Counted from the first letter of the stretch, positions 26,647 through 36,287 are shown. The stretch: 64,000 nt of DNA from Fimbriimonadales bacterium (GCA_025998675.1 AP024673.1:1019221-1083220), one strand, 5' to 3'. Notes: generated by a model from the letters alone, not told the origin. Made by a program: numbers and translations.

Positions 26647-26836
26647 TACCAACCGCGCGGTTATCATTTGTAAAATGTCCCCCTGCCTGTAGGAACGGAC
26701 TCAGCTGTCCCTCCTACAGGCAGGGTGCAGAAAACCTACCTTTTTCAGGAGGGGGCTGGGGGTAAGGGCAATAACGCGCGTGCCTTTCGCCCCCTGCAAA
26801 GGATAATCACGCAGTCTGACGCGCCAATTGGGATTA
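26644..26836. mobile_element. MITE-like palindromic element, copy 1 (193 bp)
   Basis: The left end TAATACCAACCGCGCGGT and the right end GACGCGCCAATTGGGATTA are imperfect inverted repeats of each other. Both resemble the ends of the element at 62309-62485 (TAATACCAACTGCGCAGT). Inside is a 14-bp perfect stem (26681-26694 with 26712-26725) and a copy of the TAGGAACGG repeat. No protein is encoded. The first three bases serve as the stop codon of the phosphohexomutase gene. Confidence 0.5.
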
Positions 26837-26931
26837 GCCATGTATCCCCTCTAAAGAATTTTATCATCTCTGCCGACAATTTTCACAGGTTCGCGCGCAG
26901 AACCAACACCAACTGAAGGAGGACTGAACCG

Positions 26932-27330
26932 ATGAGCCAAGTGTTCTTTGCGACAGGCGGTACGGAGCTGACACGCTCCTTTGATGCCACGACGCCCACG
27001 AACTGGTATGTCTCCACCGTACCCGACACCAATCGCACGGTGAACGAGTTCCAGACAGGCAACTGGAGCGCAGTGTTCGTGTTTTGGGCGACCCCGACAG
27101 GACAGATCGATAACTTTAACGCGCAGACCTTCGTACATCAGATTACCTCGACGAACCCGCGTACCCCGTTCTTCCTGATTATCCCGAACCAGTATGCGAC
27201 CTATGCGACCCAGTGGCAGCGCGAGACGGGCGCGTCGGGCTATGTCATCTGGAACCCGAACGCAACCCCGTCCGAGTTCACTACCCAGGTGCGCACCATT
27301 CTGAACCAGTTCAACATCGAAGCGGCGTAG
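26932..27330 (+). CDS. Hypothetical protein resembling a degenerate receiver domain
   Basis: A 132-residue soluble protein rich in Thr, Asn and Phe. The second half follows the receiver (CheY) pattern: TNPRTPFFLIIPNQ in place of the strand-4 region, then GASGYVIWNPN where receivers have GAxGYLxKP, then SEFTTQVRTILNQF as the last helix. The phospho-acceptor Asp and the Lys are not found at their expected places, so phosphorylation is unlikely. This is a pattern-based inference; the family is otherwise unrecognised. AAGGAGG is 9 nt before the ATG. It sits between the MITE-like element and the ileS terminator region. Confidence 0.6.
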   Translation: MSQVFFATGGTELTRSFDATTPTNWYVSTVPDTNRTVNEFQTGNWSAVFVFWATPTGQIDNFNAQTFVHQITSTNPRTPFFLIIPNQYATYATQWQRETGASGYVIWNPNATPSEFTTQVRTILNQFNIEAA

Positions 27331-27351
27331 TTTCCAGTCGCATGTATCCCG

Positions 27352-27387
27352 ACGCCCTCCCCTGCTGTGTGGTGGGGGAGGGCGTTT
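27352..27387 (+). terminator. Terminator after the pseudo-receiver gene
   Basis: An 11-bp perfect stem, ACGCCCTCCCC with GGGGAGGGCGT, a 12-base loop and a short T-run (TTT). It lies 21 nt after the stop codon and just before the convergent end of ileS. Confidence 0.65.
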
Positions 27388-27390
27388 GCG

Positions 27391-30159
27391 TTATGCGCCG
27401 ATGACCGCCCGACAGCGAGCGCACAGCTCGGTCTCGGCGTCCACTGTGGGCAGCACCAGCCAGCAGCGGGCGCACTTTTGACCCGGCGCAGGGCGCACCT
27501 CCACTTGCAGTGCGCCGTCGGCAGGGGCAACTTCCGCCTGCGAGACGCCAAACACGCGCGCCAGCAGGTTGTCGGGCGCGGTCGGCGTCGGGTACGCCCC
27601 CAACACGCCATACAGCGGCTCAGGCGCATGCACCAGCACATGCGCGCTCAGCGGGTTCGGGATGCGCTTCTCGTTTTTCGCCGCCTCCACCGCGCGATTG
27701 ACCGCCTCGCGCACCTCCAGAATCCGCTCCCACCGTTCCAGCAGCGCGGCGTTGCGATACTCCTCGCGCACCGCCGGAAAATCCGCCAGATGCACGCTGA
27801 CGGGCTTGTCGGGCGCGGGCAGCCGCTGCCACACCTCCTCCGCCGTGTGCGGAATGATGGGCGCGAGCAGGCGCGTGAGCGCGCTGGCAAGCTCGTACAG
27901 CACCGTCTGCGCCCCGCGCCGCGCCGCCGACTCGCGCGCCTCCGCGTACAGGCGGTCTTTAATCACATCCAGATAGAACGCGCTCAGCTCCACATTGCAG
28001 AACCGCCGCGTCTCGTGATAGAAACGGTGGTATTCGAACGACTCGTAGGCGTGCAGGGCGTAGCGCAGGTACTCCTGCAGGCGCGCGAGCATCCAGCGGT
28101 CTAACTCGTTCAGCTGCGCATAGGGCACGGCGTCGCGCGCGAGGTCGAAATCGGCGAGGTTGCCAATCATAAAGCGCAGCGTGTTGCGAATCTGGCGGTA
28201 GGCGTCGGCGACATACTTGAGAATCTCGTCCGAGAGGCGCACATCCTCGAAGTATTCGCATGAGGCGACCCACAGGCGCAGCACATCCGCGCCCATTTTC
28301 TGGATGACCTCCAGCGGGCTGACCACATTGCCCTCGCTCTTGCTCATCTTGCGCCCCTCGCCGTCCAGCACGAAGCCGTGCGTCAGCACGGTGCGGTAGG
28401 GCGCGGCGTCGCGCGTGCCAATCGCAATCATCAAGCTGGAGTTGAACCACCCGCGATGCTGGTCGGAGCCTTCCAGATACAGATCGGCGGGCCAGCGCAG
28501 GTGCGGGCGCGTCTCCAGCACCAGCCGATGCGTGCTGCCCGAATCGAACCACACATCCAGCACATCGGTCTCCTTGCGGAAGCGCGTCGCGCCGCAGTGT
28601 GGGCAGGCGAACCCATCGGGCAGGAAGTAGTCGGCGGGGTGCGTGAACCACACATCGGAGCCTTCGCGCTCGATAATCCCCGCGACGCGCTCGATCAAAT
28701 CGGACTGCAGGATCGCCTCGCCGCACGCCTCGCAGTAAAACGCGGGGATGCCCACGCCCCACGCCCGCTGGCGGCTCAGCGTCCAGTCGGGGCGGTTCTG
28801 CACCATCGCCGTGATGCGCGCCTCGCCCTCTGCAGGGATCCAGCGCACGCCCCGAATCGCTTCCAGCGCACGCGCGCGATGCCCCGCATGGTCGATGCTC
28901 ATGAACCACTGCACGGTCGCGCGGAAAATCAGCGGCGTGTCGCACCGCCAGCAGTGCGGGTAGTTGTGGTGGTACGGTTCGTAGTGCAGCAGCGCGCCGA
29001 CCGAGCGCAGGCGTTCAATCACGGCGCGATTGCCGTCGGGGGTTATCGGCAGCCCGCGGAACTCGCCCGCCTCGTCGGTGAACACGCCCGCCGCGTCCAC
29101 CGGGCACAGCACGGGCAGCCCGTACTTTTTGCCCGTTGCGAAGTCCTCCGCGCCGTGTCCGGGCGCAGTATGCACCACGCCAGTGCCGTCCTCCGCCGAC
29201 ACATAGTCCGCCAGCACCACGGGCGACTCGCGTTCGAAAATCGGATGGCGGGCGATGGCGCCTTCCAGTTGCGCGCCCGTCGTCGTTCCCAACACTGTGT
29301 AGTCGCGGACGCCGACCGCCTCCATCGTCGGCGCAACAAGCGGCTGCGCCAGCAGATACACCGCGCCGTTTGCCCGCACATAGGCGTACTCCAGATCGGG
29401 ATGCACCGCCAGCGCAAGGTTCGCAGGAATCGTCCACGGGGTGGTCGTCCAGATGAGGATCTGCAGATTGTCCGTGGCGGGCGCGTCGGAGGGGGGCTTG
29501 ACGACGGGGAACGCCACATAGATTGAATCGGAGACCTTCGGCTCGTACTCCACCTCCGCGTCGGCGAGCGCGGTCTGGCAGGTGGGGCACCAGAGCGTCG
29601 GGCGCAGCCCGCGATAGATGTAGCCGCGCGCGACCAGCTCGCCAAACACGCGCACGATGCCCGCCTCGAAGGCGTAGTCCATCGTGAGGTAGGGGCGCTC
29701 CCATTCGCCGACCAGCCCCAGCCGCTCGAACTGCTCGCGCTGGATGTCTACGAATCGCTGCGCGTATTCGCGGCAGGCGCGGCGCAGGGTCGCCTTGTCG
29801 GGCTTCTCGCCCCGCGCCAGAAACTCCTTGCTCACGGCGTTCTCGATGGGCATGCCGTGATTGTCCCAGCCGGGCACATACGGCGTGCGGTAGCCGCGCA
29901 TGCAATACGAGCGCACCACGATGTCTTTGAGCGTCTTGTTCAGCGCGTGCCCGATGTGAATATCGCCGTTGGAGTAGGGCGGTCCGTCGTGCAGGATAAA
30001 ATCGCCGTTGGGGGCGGGTTTGGCGAGCATCTTGCCGTACAGGTCGATCTCGCGCCAGAAGGCTTGCCAGCGCGGCTCCTGCTCAGGCAGGTTTGCCCGC
30101 ATCGGAATGGTCTGCTCGTCCTTCGGTAGATGGAGTGTGTCCCGATAGTTGCGCGACAT
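27391..30159 (-). CDS. ileS: Isoleucine--tRNA ligase
   Basis: A 922-residue class I synthetase that charges tRNA-Ile. HIGH lies near 66 (DIHIGHALNK), the CP1 editing domain occupies about 190-400, and KMSKS lies near 603 (GRKMSKSEGN). The C-terminus has the four-cysteine zinc finger CARCW...CARC found in bacterial-type IleRS. The length is typical. The ATG at 30159 lies 10 nt behind a TATAAT box with no Shine-Dalgarno, so the leader is only a few bases; the frame is open further upstream through the promoter. Confidence 0.96.
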   Translation of the reverse strand: MSRNYRDTLHLPKDEQTIPMRANLPEQEPRWQAFWREIDLYGKMLAKPAPNGDFILHDGPPYSNGDIHIGHALNKTLKDIVVRSYCMRGYRTPYVPGWDNHGMPIENAVSKEFLARGEKPDKATLRRACREYAQRFVDIQREQFERLGLVGEWERPYLTMDYAFEAGIVRVFGELVARGYIYRGLRPTLWCPTCQTALADAEVEYEPKVSDSIYVAFPVVKPPSDAPATDNLQILIWTTTPWTIPANLALAVHPDLEYAYVRANGAVYLLAQPLVAPTMEAVGVRDYTVLGTTTGAQLEGAIARHPIFERESPVVLADYVSAEDGTGVVHTAPGHGAEDFATGKKYGLPVLCPVDAAGVFTDEAGEFRGLPITPDGNRAVIERLRSVGALLHYEPYHHNYPHCWRCDTPLIFRATVQWFMSIDHAGHRARALEAIRGVRWIPAEGEARITAMVQNRPDWTLSRQRAWGVGIPAFYCEACGEAILQSDLIERVAGIIEREGSDVWFTHPADYFLPDGFACPHCGATRFRKETDVLDVWFDSGSTHRLVLETRPHLRWPADLYLEGSDQHRGWFNSSLMIAIGTRDAAPYRTVLTHGFVLDGEGRKMSKSEGNVVSPLEVIQKMGADVLRLWVASCEYFEDVRLSDEILKYVADAYRQIRNTLRFMIGNLADFDLARDAVPYAQLNELDRWMLARLQEYLRYALHAYESFEYHRFYHETRRFCNVELSAFYLDVIKDRLYAEARESAARRGAQTVLYELASALTRLLAPIIPHTAEEVWQRLPAPDKPVSVHLADFPAVREEYRNAALLERWERILEVREAVNRAVEAAKNEKRIPNPLSAHVLVHAPEPLYGVLGAYPTPTAPDNLLARVFGVSQAEVAPADGALQVEVRPAPGQKCARCWLVLPTVDAETELCARCRAVIGA

Positions 30160-30169
30160 AGGCGGGCTG

Positions 30170-30175
30170 ATTATA
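30170..30175 (-). promoter_or_regulatory. -10 box TATAAT of ileS
   Basis: CAGGTATAAT on the minus strand, 10 nt before the ATG. It overlaps the stop codon of the acyl-CoA dehydrogenase gene. No T-box leader is possible because the transcript starts almost at the gene. Confidence 0.6.
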
Positions 30176-31613
30176 CCTGACGCGCCCCGCGTTGGCTCAG
30201 CGTGCGGGCGACCCACGCCGCCAGCGGCGGGATGAGCGTCTCCAGCTCCGCCTCCTGTGCCTCAGCGGGCTGTTGCAGATAGGCGTCAATTCGCGTGCGC
30301 CACTCGTGAACTTCGCCGGGGTCGGCATGCGGCGCGAGATGTTCCAGCAGCAGGGTGTGCGCGCCGCGCCGTTGCATCGCCTCCAGCGCGTCGAGCATCT
30401 GGCGATGGCTGCCGCCCTCCCAGATGGGCAGCACCATCGCCTCGCGCAGCAGGCGTTCGACGCCGTACTCCGCCAGCACGCCCGCGCCGCCATGCACTTC
30501 CATGCACCATTTCGCCGCCTGCGCCGCCTGCTCCGCCGTCCAGTATTTGGCAAGGTGCGTGAGCAGGCGGAACAGGTGATAGCGCGGGCTGTAGGGCGGG
30601 GTCTGCGCCCAAACCTCTGCGAGCAGGCGCGCCGACTCCCACGCGAGGGCGAACGCGCCGTCCAGCGTGTCGCGCCAGCGGTGGAGCTGCGTGCGCATCA
30701 GGGGCTGCTCGCTCAGCGGCTTGCCGAACACGATGCGCCGCTGCGCGAACGCGGTCGCCTCGTCCAACGCGCGCTGAATCAGGGCGGCGCTGCCGACGCT
30801 GTTGGCGACGCGCGAAATGTTCAGCGTCTCCAGAATCAGGTACACGCCCACCTCCGCGCTGCCCAGCAGGTAGGCGACGCTCTCGTGAAAGTCCACCTCG
30901 CCTGTGACGACGGCGCGCGTGCCGATTTTATCCTTGATGCGGCGGATGGTGTAGTTCAGGCTGCCATCCTCGAGAAAGCGCGGTACAAGGAACAGCGCCA
31001 GCCCACGCACGCCGCCCGGCGCGCCCTGCGGACGCGCGGCGACCACCGCCAGCTCCGCGTTCACATTGCTGCAGAAATATTTCGCGCCCCTGAGCCGATA
31101 GGCGTCGCCATCAGGCACGGCAACCGTCTGCACATGCGCGCCCAGGTCCGACCCGCCGCCCACTTCGGTCATCCATGTCGCGCCTTGCCACGCCGCGCCG
31201 TCCCGACGCGCCATCTGCGGCAGATAGCGCTCCCTCAAAACGGGCGAACCGTACTTCGCAAGCGGCACAGCCGTCGAGAGGCTCACCGTGTGCGGACAAT
31301 AGAGCCCCGCGTCATAGTACGCCGTCAGGTACCCCAGCGTGAAGCTGCCCGCCCAGTCCTCTTCCTCAATCACGCGCCACACAACGCCGTGCCTGTAGCC
31401 CTCCTGCACCAGCGTGATGTAGCCCGCGGGCAGGATAATCTCGTCCACGCGCGCCCCGTGTCTATCGTGCTGGCGCAGGGTCGGCGTACCCCAGCGGTCG
31501 ATGGTCTCGGAAAGCGCGCGCCCCGTTGTCTCCCACCACTGCTGATACTCCGCCAGCGCGTCTTCGCACGGCGGCGTGCCCAAGCGTTGCTGCAAATAGG
31601 CAAGCGGCGTCAT
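30171..31613 (-). CDS. Acyl-CoA dehydrogenase
   Basis: A 480-residue flavoenzyme that forms trans-2-enoyl-CoA. The FAD/substrate motif WMTEVGGGSDLG lies near 155, the C-terminal helix domain starts near 250, and the FAD-binding MEVHGGAGVLAEYGVERLLR is followed by VLPIWEGGSHRQMLD, where the catalytic Glu is expected (IWEG). The pattern is closer to AidB/ACAD-like long forms than to short-chain enzymes. The substrate is unknown. The ATG is 6 nt behind a TACACT box: leaderless. It could feed the FadN-type enzyme encoded at 0.8-3.2 kb. Confidence 0.87.
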   Translation of the reverse strand: MTPLAYLQQRLGTPPCEDALAEYQQWWETTGRALSETIDRWGTPTLRQHDRHGARVDEIILPAGYITLVQEGYRHGVVWRVIEEEDWAGSFTLGYLTAYYDAGLYCPHTVSLSTAVPLAKYGSPVLRERYLPQMARRDGAAWQGATWMTEVGGGSDLGAHVQTVAVPDGDAYRLRGAKYFCSNVNAELAVVAARPQGAPGGVRGLALFLVPRFLEDGSLNYTIRRIKDKIGTRAVVTGEVDFHESVAYLLGSAEVGVYLILETLNISRVANSVGSAALIQRALDEATAFAQRRIVFGKPLSEQPLMRTQLHRWRDTLDGAFALAWESARLLAEVWAQTPPYSPRYHLFRLLTHLAKYWTAEQAAQAAKWCMEVHGGAGVLAEYGVERLLREAMVLPIWEGGSHRQMLDALEAMQRRGAHTLLLEHLAPHADPGEVHEWRTRIDAYLQQPAEAQEAELETLIPPLAAWVARTLSQRGARQV

Positions 31614-31619
31614 AACAGG

Positions 31620-31625
31620 AGTGTA
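31620..31625 (-). promoter_or_regulatory. -10 box TACACT of the acyl-CoA dehydrogenase gene
   Basis: CAGGTACACT, six bases, ATG at 31613 on the minus strand; identical in word and spacing to the S41 protease promoter. Confidence 0.6.
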
Positions 31626-31709
31626 CCTGCTTCAGGGAATGCGGCGGCGCGCTCAACCGAGGCTGTCCTCCAATGCCCATACACATGAAGGTATGGACAA
31701 ACTCGCCGC

Positions 31710-34700
31710 TTACACGCCCGCCTCCGCCAGCTCCCGCTGCAAATAGCGTTCGCGCTGTTCCTGCGGCAGGGTGCGCCAGATCAAAAACTGCTTGCGCATA
31801 ATGTTCAGGAACCGCCGATTGACCCGCTTCCAGTTGGCGATGTCGCCGCTCAGGCGCGTGAGGGTCAGCTGGATGTCGTACACGCCCGCATAGTCGGTCG
31901 GGAGTATCTCGATGCACACATGCTGGCTCACGCCCAGATCGAACGGCGCAATCCACGCATCACACTCCACGCGGTAGCCCACGCCATGCGCGGCGGCGAA
32001 GGTCTCGGTCTTGACCCCCTGCGTGATGAACTCGCCGACGGAATGCTCTTCGTAGGCGTGGAACCACTCGGCGATGAAGCCCGACAGCCCCTGCGCCTGC
32101 ACGCTGGTCACGGAGAACGGCAGCGGGATGCGCCACAGGTCGCCTTCGGGTTCGGGCAGCCGCCATGTGCGCTCTTCGGCGGGGGTTGCCACCTCCGACG
32201 CCTTGCGCGCAGGGTAAATCGTCGACAGCAGCACCACCGCCACGACCACCACCGTCGAGAAGACCGCCGACATCGACGAGAAGTTCAGATACAGCTGCGG
32301 GAACCAGCCCGTCAGCACGATAATCTTGGCGACCAGCTGCGCCACGAAATAGCCCGCGACCGACCCCAGCACGGCGTACACCAGCGACTCGGCGAAAAAG
32401 AGCATCGCCACATGGTTGGGCGCGAGCCCAATCGCGCTGAAGATGCCTATCTCGCGCACGCGCTCGTAGACCGAGCCCAGCATGGTGTTCAGCACAATCA
32501 GCGCGGCGATGATGATGGGCAGAATCACATACTCCAGCCCCTGCCCGCTGGCTGCCTGAATGGTGCTGTAGCGCACGGTACGATCGCCCAGCCCTGCGTA
32601 GAGGTTCAGCCCCAGCCTTGGCATCAGCTCGCTGCGCAGGATTTGGAGCGCCTCTTCCTGCGTCGCGAACTCCAGCGCGAGCGAGTAGATGTTCCCGCCG
32701 AGATTGATGACCGTCTCGTAGGGCATAATCACCACGCTGTCAGGCTCCAGATGCACATACTCGCGGAAGCCGCCCTGCCCGCCCTGTCGCCCCTGCGACT
32801 GCAGGCGCTGCATCAGGATGAAGTCCACAGGGGTCAGCGGTTCAGTGTCGAGGTCGGTGATTTGCTTGAAGGCGAGGTTGTCCCACACGCCGACGACGGT
32901 GTAGTCGACGCCTGCGAATTGCACGCGGGCGCGTCCGACCTCTTCGGGGCGGATGCCGAGCGCGTCGGCGGCGTTCTGGGGCAGGATGAGGGCGTTGCGC
33001 TCGCCGGGCAGCAGCCACCTGCCGGCGACCAGCGCCTCCTGCGGGCGCGCGACTTTCGCCTCTGCGGGGGTCATGCCGATGATGGCGCGCGCGCTGAAGC
33101 GTCTATCGGCGCGTTGCAGGGTGATGAACGCCTGCTCGCCAATCTGTGTGCCAAAAAACCATGCGCGCGGGGCGACGGCGCGCTCCCTGCCGAACTCGTC
33201 GTTCATCAGCCGATACGCCGACTCGCGCAGGGGCTGCCAGTCCACTGTGCGCATCATAATCCCGTTGTAGCGCGGCGCGCCGGGCGCGGGCGCCTCGTTG
33301 AAGCGCAACACATTCACGATAGAGGTGAACGACAGCACGATGAAGGTCACCAGCACCAGCGAGAGGCTGGTGAGGAAAGTGCGCAGGGGGCGTCGGCGCA
33401 TGTTGGACACGCCGAGATTGAACGCCGCTGCCGCGACGCTCATGCGCCCCACATCCGCTGAATGCGCCCCGACTACCTGCTTTTGCAGACGCTTGAGCTG
33501 CTCCTCGAATTTGCCCGCGATGAACACGCCCACAATCACCGACAGCGCGCCCATCGTGAAGGCGATGAACACAATCACGGGGTTGCCCGTGATGTCGAAC
33601 GCGGGGTGAATGTAGCGGAACAGCAGGAACACCGCGACGAAAATCAGCGAGGCGTACATCAGCTGGCTCTTGAGGTTGGGCGCGCCGAACAGCAGCCGCT
33701 CCAGAAAGTAGGCGAAGGGCATCAGCAGCGCGAGGTAGAAAATCACGCCGTTGACCACATCGTTAGCGGTCGCTTTCACATCGGGATAGGCGCGCGCCGA
33801 GTAGCCCCACGACATGCGGGCGTACACATCGAGCGCGGCGTAGTCTTTGTTTTGCAGCGCCTGCCGCGCTTTCTCCAGCGCGTCTTTTGCCAGCGCGTGC
33901 AGGTCGTTCACGCCAGGGTTCACGATGCGGTGTTTGGCAAGCGTCTGGATGCGGGCGTCGTTGAGGGTGAACATATCTTCGGCGACGCGCAGCGCAGTGT
34001 AGGCAATCGCGCCGCCGCGGGCGATCAAATCGCGCTCGGTGAGCGTTCTGGGGTCAAAGGTCGGCACGGTGAAGCCCTGCGCCTCACGCGGGTCGCCCCC
34101 CACCAGGTAGCCCGCGCCTTCGGGATTGTCGGGCGTGGCGTTCAGCAGCAGCATGCGGTCGGCGCCCGGTCCCGCGCCCATCTTGATTTTGAGGCGCGCG
34201 CCCGGCTGCGAGAAGATAACCGCCACATCCTCCACATAGCTCACCATCGGCACATCTTTTGGCGTGGTAATCATCCCGTACATGCGGGGCGTGGCGTTCG
34301 TATCGCCGTCGTACAGCTCCAGCGTGGTCAGCGGCGCGAGCGTCTGCGGGTCAATCAAATCGTACAGCGCGGTCGCCACGCAGCGGAACACGATAATCGG
34401 CGTCTCCTTCTCGCCGACGGTCATCAGGATGTTGATGGGGTAGTTCTGCGCGCCCTGAATGCCCTGGTCCGGCGCGAACTCGATGGCGCCCGTGTCGGGG
34501 TTGAGCTTGTAGGCGTTGATTTCGAACTCGCGGCGGAAGTTGTAGGCGGTAATCGGTGGGATACCCACGAAGTTGAAGCGCGCCTGTTCGCGCGGCACGG
34601 GGCTGCTGTCGTCCACGACCTGGAACATGTTGCCCCGCACGCCCATCAGGTTCTTCATCCAGTGGCGCACCACCACGATGGAGCCGTTCACGGGCGTGTT

Positions 34701-36287
34701 GGGATAGAAGCTACGATTCGGGTCGAACAGGTACACATTCCCGTAGAGGCGTCCGAAGCCGCCCTGCAGGCGGATGCGCTGCCACTCGGAGGGCTTCTCG
34801 ATGGGGAAGCGCAGCGCGAAGTCGCCCCGCTGATTGGGGTCGTTGAACACATGGTCGAGCTGGCAGGCAATCACGCGCGTTTGCAGGGCGAGGTTCGCAA
34901 TGTTGCAGTTTTCGAAGGCGTCAAACGGCGTGTCCACCAGCGGGCGGGAGTCCTCGATGGTGGCGAAAGTGACGCCCCATGCGCCCGCGAGCGTCGCCGC
35001 TTCCGCGTCGAAGGCGGGCTTGCCCGGAATGTAGGTGCGCCAGTAGCGTCCCTGCACGGCGTTGATGCCGTCGGCGAAGAGTTTGTTGGGCGTGGTGCCC
35101 AGCACGGGCGCAATCCGCTCGGCGTGTTCGCGCATCACGCGCCCGATGTCGGTGAAAAAGCGCTGGATGTCCTCGCGCATGTCGTAGAACCAGCCCTTGT
35201 AGAACACGCCGACGCCTGTGGAGCGCGTCGCCAGGTCCAGCCCCACGAACAGGTAGATGTCCTGCTTAGCGGGTGGGCGTCCGCCGAGCGATTCGAACAC
35301 ATTCGGGCGGCTCCAGTCGGGCAGGCGCGCCTCGATGAACTGGCGCACACCCTCCAGCGCCTGAAAGTGTCCACTGAGCGCGACGAACATCACACTGCGC
35401 TTCGGCGGGTACTGCGTGAACAGGCGCGCCAGCTCCAGCAGGCTGGCAATCCCCGCCGCGCTGTCTGCGCCGGGCGCCAGCGAGGGCACGATGGATATCG
35501 AATCGTAGTACGCCGTGACGACGATCCACTGGTCTTTGAGCGTGGGGTCGCTGCCCGGAATCACGCCGACGATGTTGTAGCCCTCGCGCACCTGCCAGGG
35601 CATGCGGCAGGTGAGTTTCGCCTGCAGGTCGGGCTGAGTCTCGGCAAGCGCAATCAACTTCGCGGCATGCTGGCGGGGCAGCCAGAAGCGCGGCACATCG
35701 AGCGGAATGCCGATGAATTTCGCCTCCGCCTCGCCCCGATCGGTCGATTCGGGTTCGAGGAACACAATTGCGCGTGCGCCCAGCCGCGCGGCGTTGAGCC
35801 AGTTGTTGCCGCTGTTGAAGTCCATCAGCACGATGCTGCCTTCCACAGGCTTGCCGCGAAACTGCTGGAGCTGCCCATCGCGCACATAAATCAGGTTGCC
35901 CGCCACGCCCTCTGGCGGCAGCTGCGAGGTACGCGCCTGGTTGGGCCAGAGCGGATAGACGCGAATCCGTTGCCCGTTCAGGTGCAGGTGCGCCTCCTCG
36001 TCGACGGGCACGGTGATGGGGAACGACTCACGGCGCACATTCTGCAGTCCGAGGGCGCGGAACTGCTGCTCGATGTAATCTGCGGCGCGGGTTGCGCCCG
36101 GATAGCCCGCCACACGCGACCTCTGCGCCGCCATCCAGCGCACCGTCTGCGCCAGACGCGCCTCCGAGACGGCGCCCGTTAACTGGCGGTAGCGCGCCTG
36201 CACCTTCTCCACATCCAGTTTCTGCTGCCCAAACGCGAAGGCGCACACGCTCAGCAGCACACCAAACCAAACCCAGCCGCGCATCAT
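31710..36287 (-). CDS. Giant fusion: M28-peptidase-like ectodomain plus FtsX/MacB-type permease
   Basis: About 1,525 residues. A signal peptide (1-22) leads to a PA-domain/M28-like region (about 30-450). The metal site is altered: the usual HxD reads YYDS near 257, the bridging-Asp loop reads PGADSAAG near 273, and the catalytic Glu pair is replaced in LSGHFQALEG near 305. After a long beta-rich region come membrane helices from about 850. An ABC3/FtsX permease follows, with ATLRTF-like RRPLRTFLTSLSLVLVTFIV and VYERVREIGIFSAIGLAPNHV, and an extra C-terminal domain of about 130 residues. FtsX permeases need an ATPase partner; none is adjacent. Start codons GTG/ATG/ATG (36290, 36287, 36284) cannot be told apart; no Shine-Dalgarno is present. 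Confidence 0.82.
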   Translation of the reverse strand: MMRGWVWFGVLLSVCAFAFGQQKLDVEKVQARYRQLTGAVSEARLAQTVRWMAAQRSRVAGYPGATRAADYIEQQFRALGLQNVRRESFPITVPVDEEAHLHLNGQRIRVYPLWPNQARTSQLPPEGVAGNLIYVRDGQLQQFRGKPVEGSIVLMDFNSGNNWLNAARLGARAIVFLEPESTDRGEAEAKFIGIPLDVPRFWLPRQHAAKLIALAETQPDLQAKLTCRMPWQVREGYNIVGVIPGSDPTLKDQWIVVTAYYDSISIVPSLAPGADSAAGIASLLELARLFTQYPPKRSVMFVALSGHFQALEGVRQFIEARLPDWSRPNVFESLGGRPPAKQDIYLFVGLDLATRSTGVGVFYKGWFYDMREDIQRFFTDIGRVMREHAERIAPVLGTTPNKLFADGINAVQGRYWRTYIPGKPAFDAEAATLAGAWGVTFATIEDSRPLVDTPFDAFENCNIANLALQTRVIACQLDHVFNDPNQRGDFALRFPIEKPSEWQRIRLQGGFGRLYGNVYLFDPNRSFYPNTPVNGSIVVVRHWMKNLMGVRGNMFQVVDDSSPVPREQARFNFVGIPPITAYNFRREFEINAYKLNPDTGAIEFAPDQGIQGAQNYPINILMTVGEKETPIIVFRCVATALYDLIDPQTLAPLTTLELYDGDTNATPRMYGMITTPKDVPMVSYVEDVAVIFSQPGARLKIKMGAGPGADRMLLLNATPDNPEGAGYLVGGDPREAQGFTVPTFDPRTLTERDLIARGGAIAYTALRVAEDMFTLNDARIQTLAKHRIVNPGVNDLHALAKDALEKARQALQNKDYAALDVYARMSWGYSARAYPDVKATANDVVNGVIFYLALLMPFAYFLERLLFGAPNLKSQLMYASLIFVAVFLLFRYIHPAFDITGNPVIVFIAFTMGALSVIVGVFIAGKFEEQLKRLQKQVVGAHSADVGRMSVAAAAFNLGVSNMRRRPLRTFLTSLSLVLVTFIVLSFTSIVNVLRFNEAPAPGAPRYNGIMMRTVDWQPLRESAYRLMNDEFGRERAVAPRAWFFGTQIGEQAFITLQRADRRFSARAIIGMTPAEAKVARPQEALVAGRWLLPGERNALILPQNAADALGIRPEEVGRARVQFAGVDYTVVGVWDNLAFKQITDLDTEPLTPVDFILMQRLQSQGRQGGQGGFREYVHLEPDSVVIMPYETVINLGGNIYSLALEFATQEEALQILRSELMPRLGLNLYAGLGDRTVRYSTIQAASGQGLEYVILPIIIAALIVLNTMLGSVYERVREIGIFSAIGLAPNHVAMLFFAESLVYAVLGSVAGYFVAQLVAKIIVLTGWFPQLYLNFSSMSAVFSTVVVVAVVLLSTIYPARKASEVATPAEERTWRLPEPEGDLWRIPLPFSVTSVQAQGLSGFIAEWFHAYEEHSVGEFITQGVKTETFAAAHGVGYRVECDAWIAPFDLGVSQHVCIEILPTDYAGVYDIQLTLTRLSGDIANWKRVNRRFLNIMRKQFLIWRTLPQEQRERYLQRELAEAGV

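Noticed and set aside
30160-30175. T-box leader for ileS
   Set aside because: The promoter is 10 nt from the start codon, leaving no room for a leader.
30160-30216. N-terminal extension of IleRS
   Set aside because: It would cover the TATAAT box and the end of the acyl-CoA dehydrogenase gene; MSRNYRDTLHLPK is the natural start.
31920-36182. Two long + strand frames (513 and 906 codons) opposite the permease fusion
   Set aside because: Shadow frames of a GC-rich gene, rich in Arg, Gln, His and Val with no domain pattern; the sense frame has clear motifs and membrane helices.
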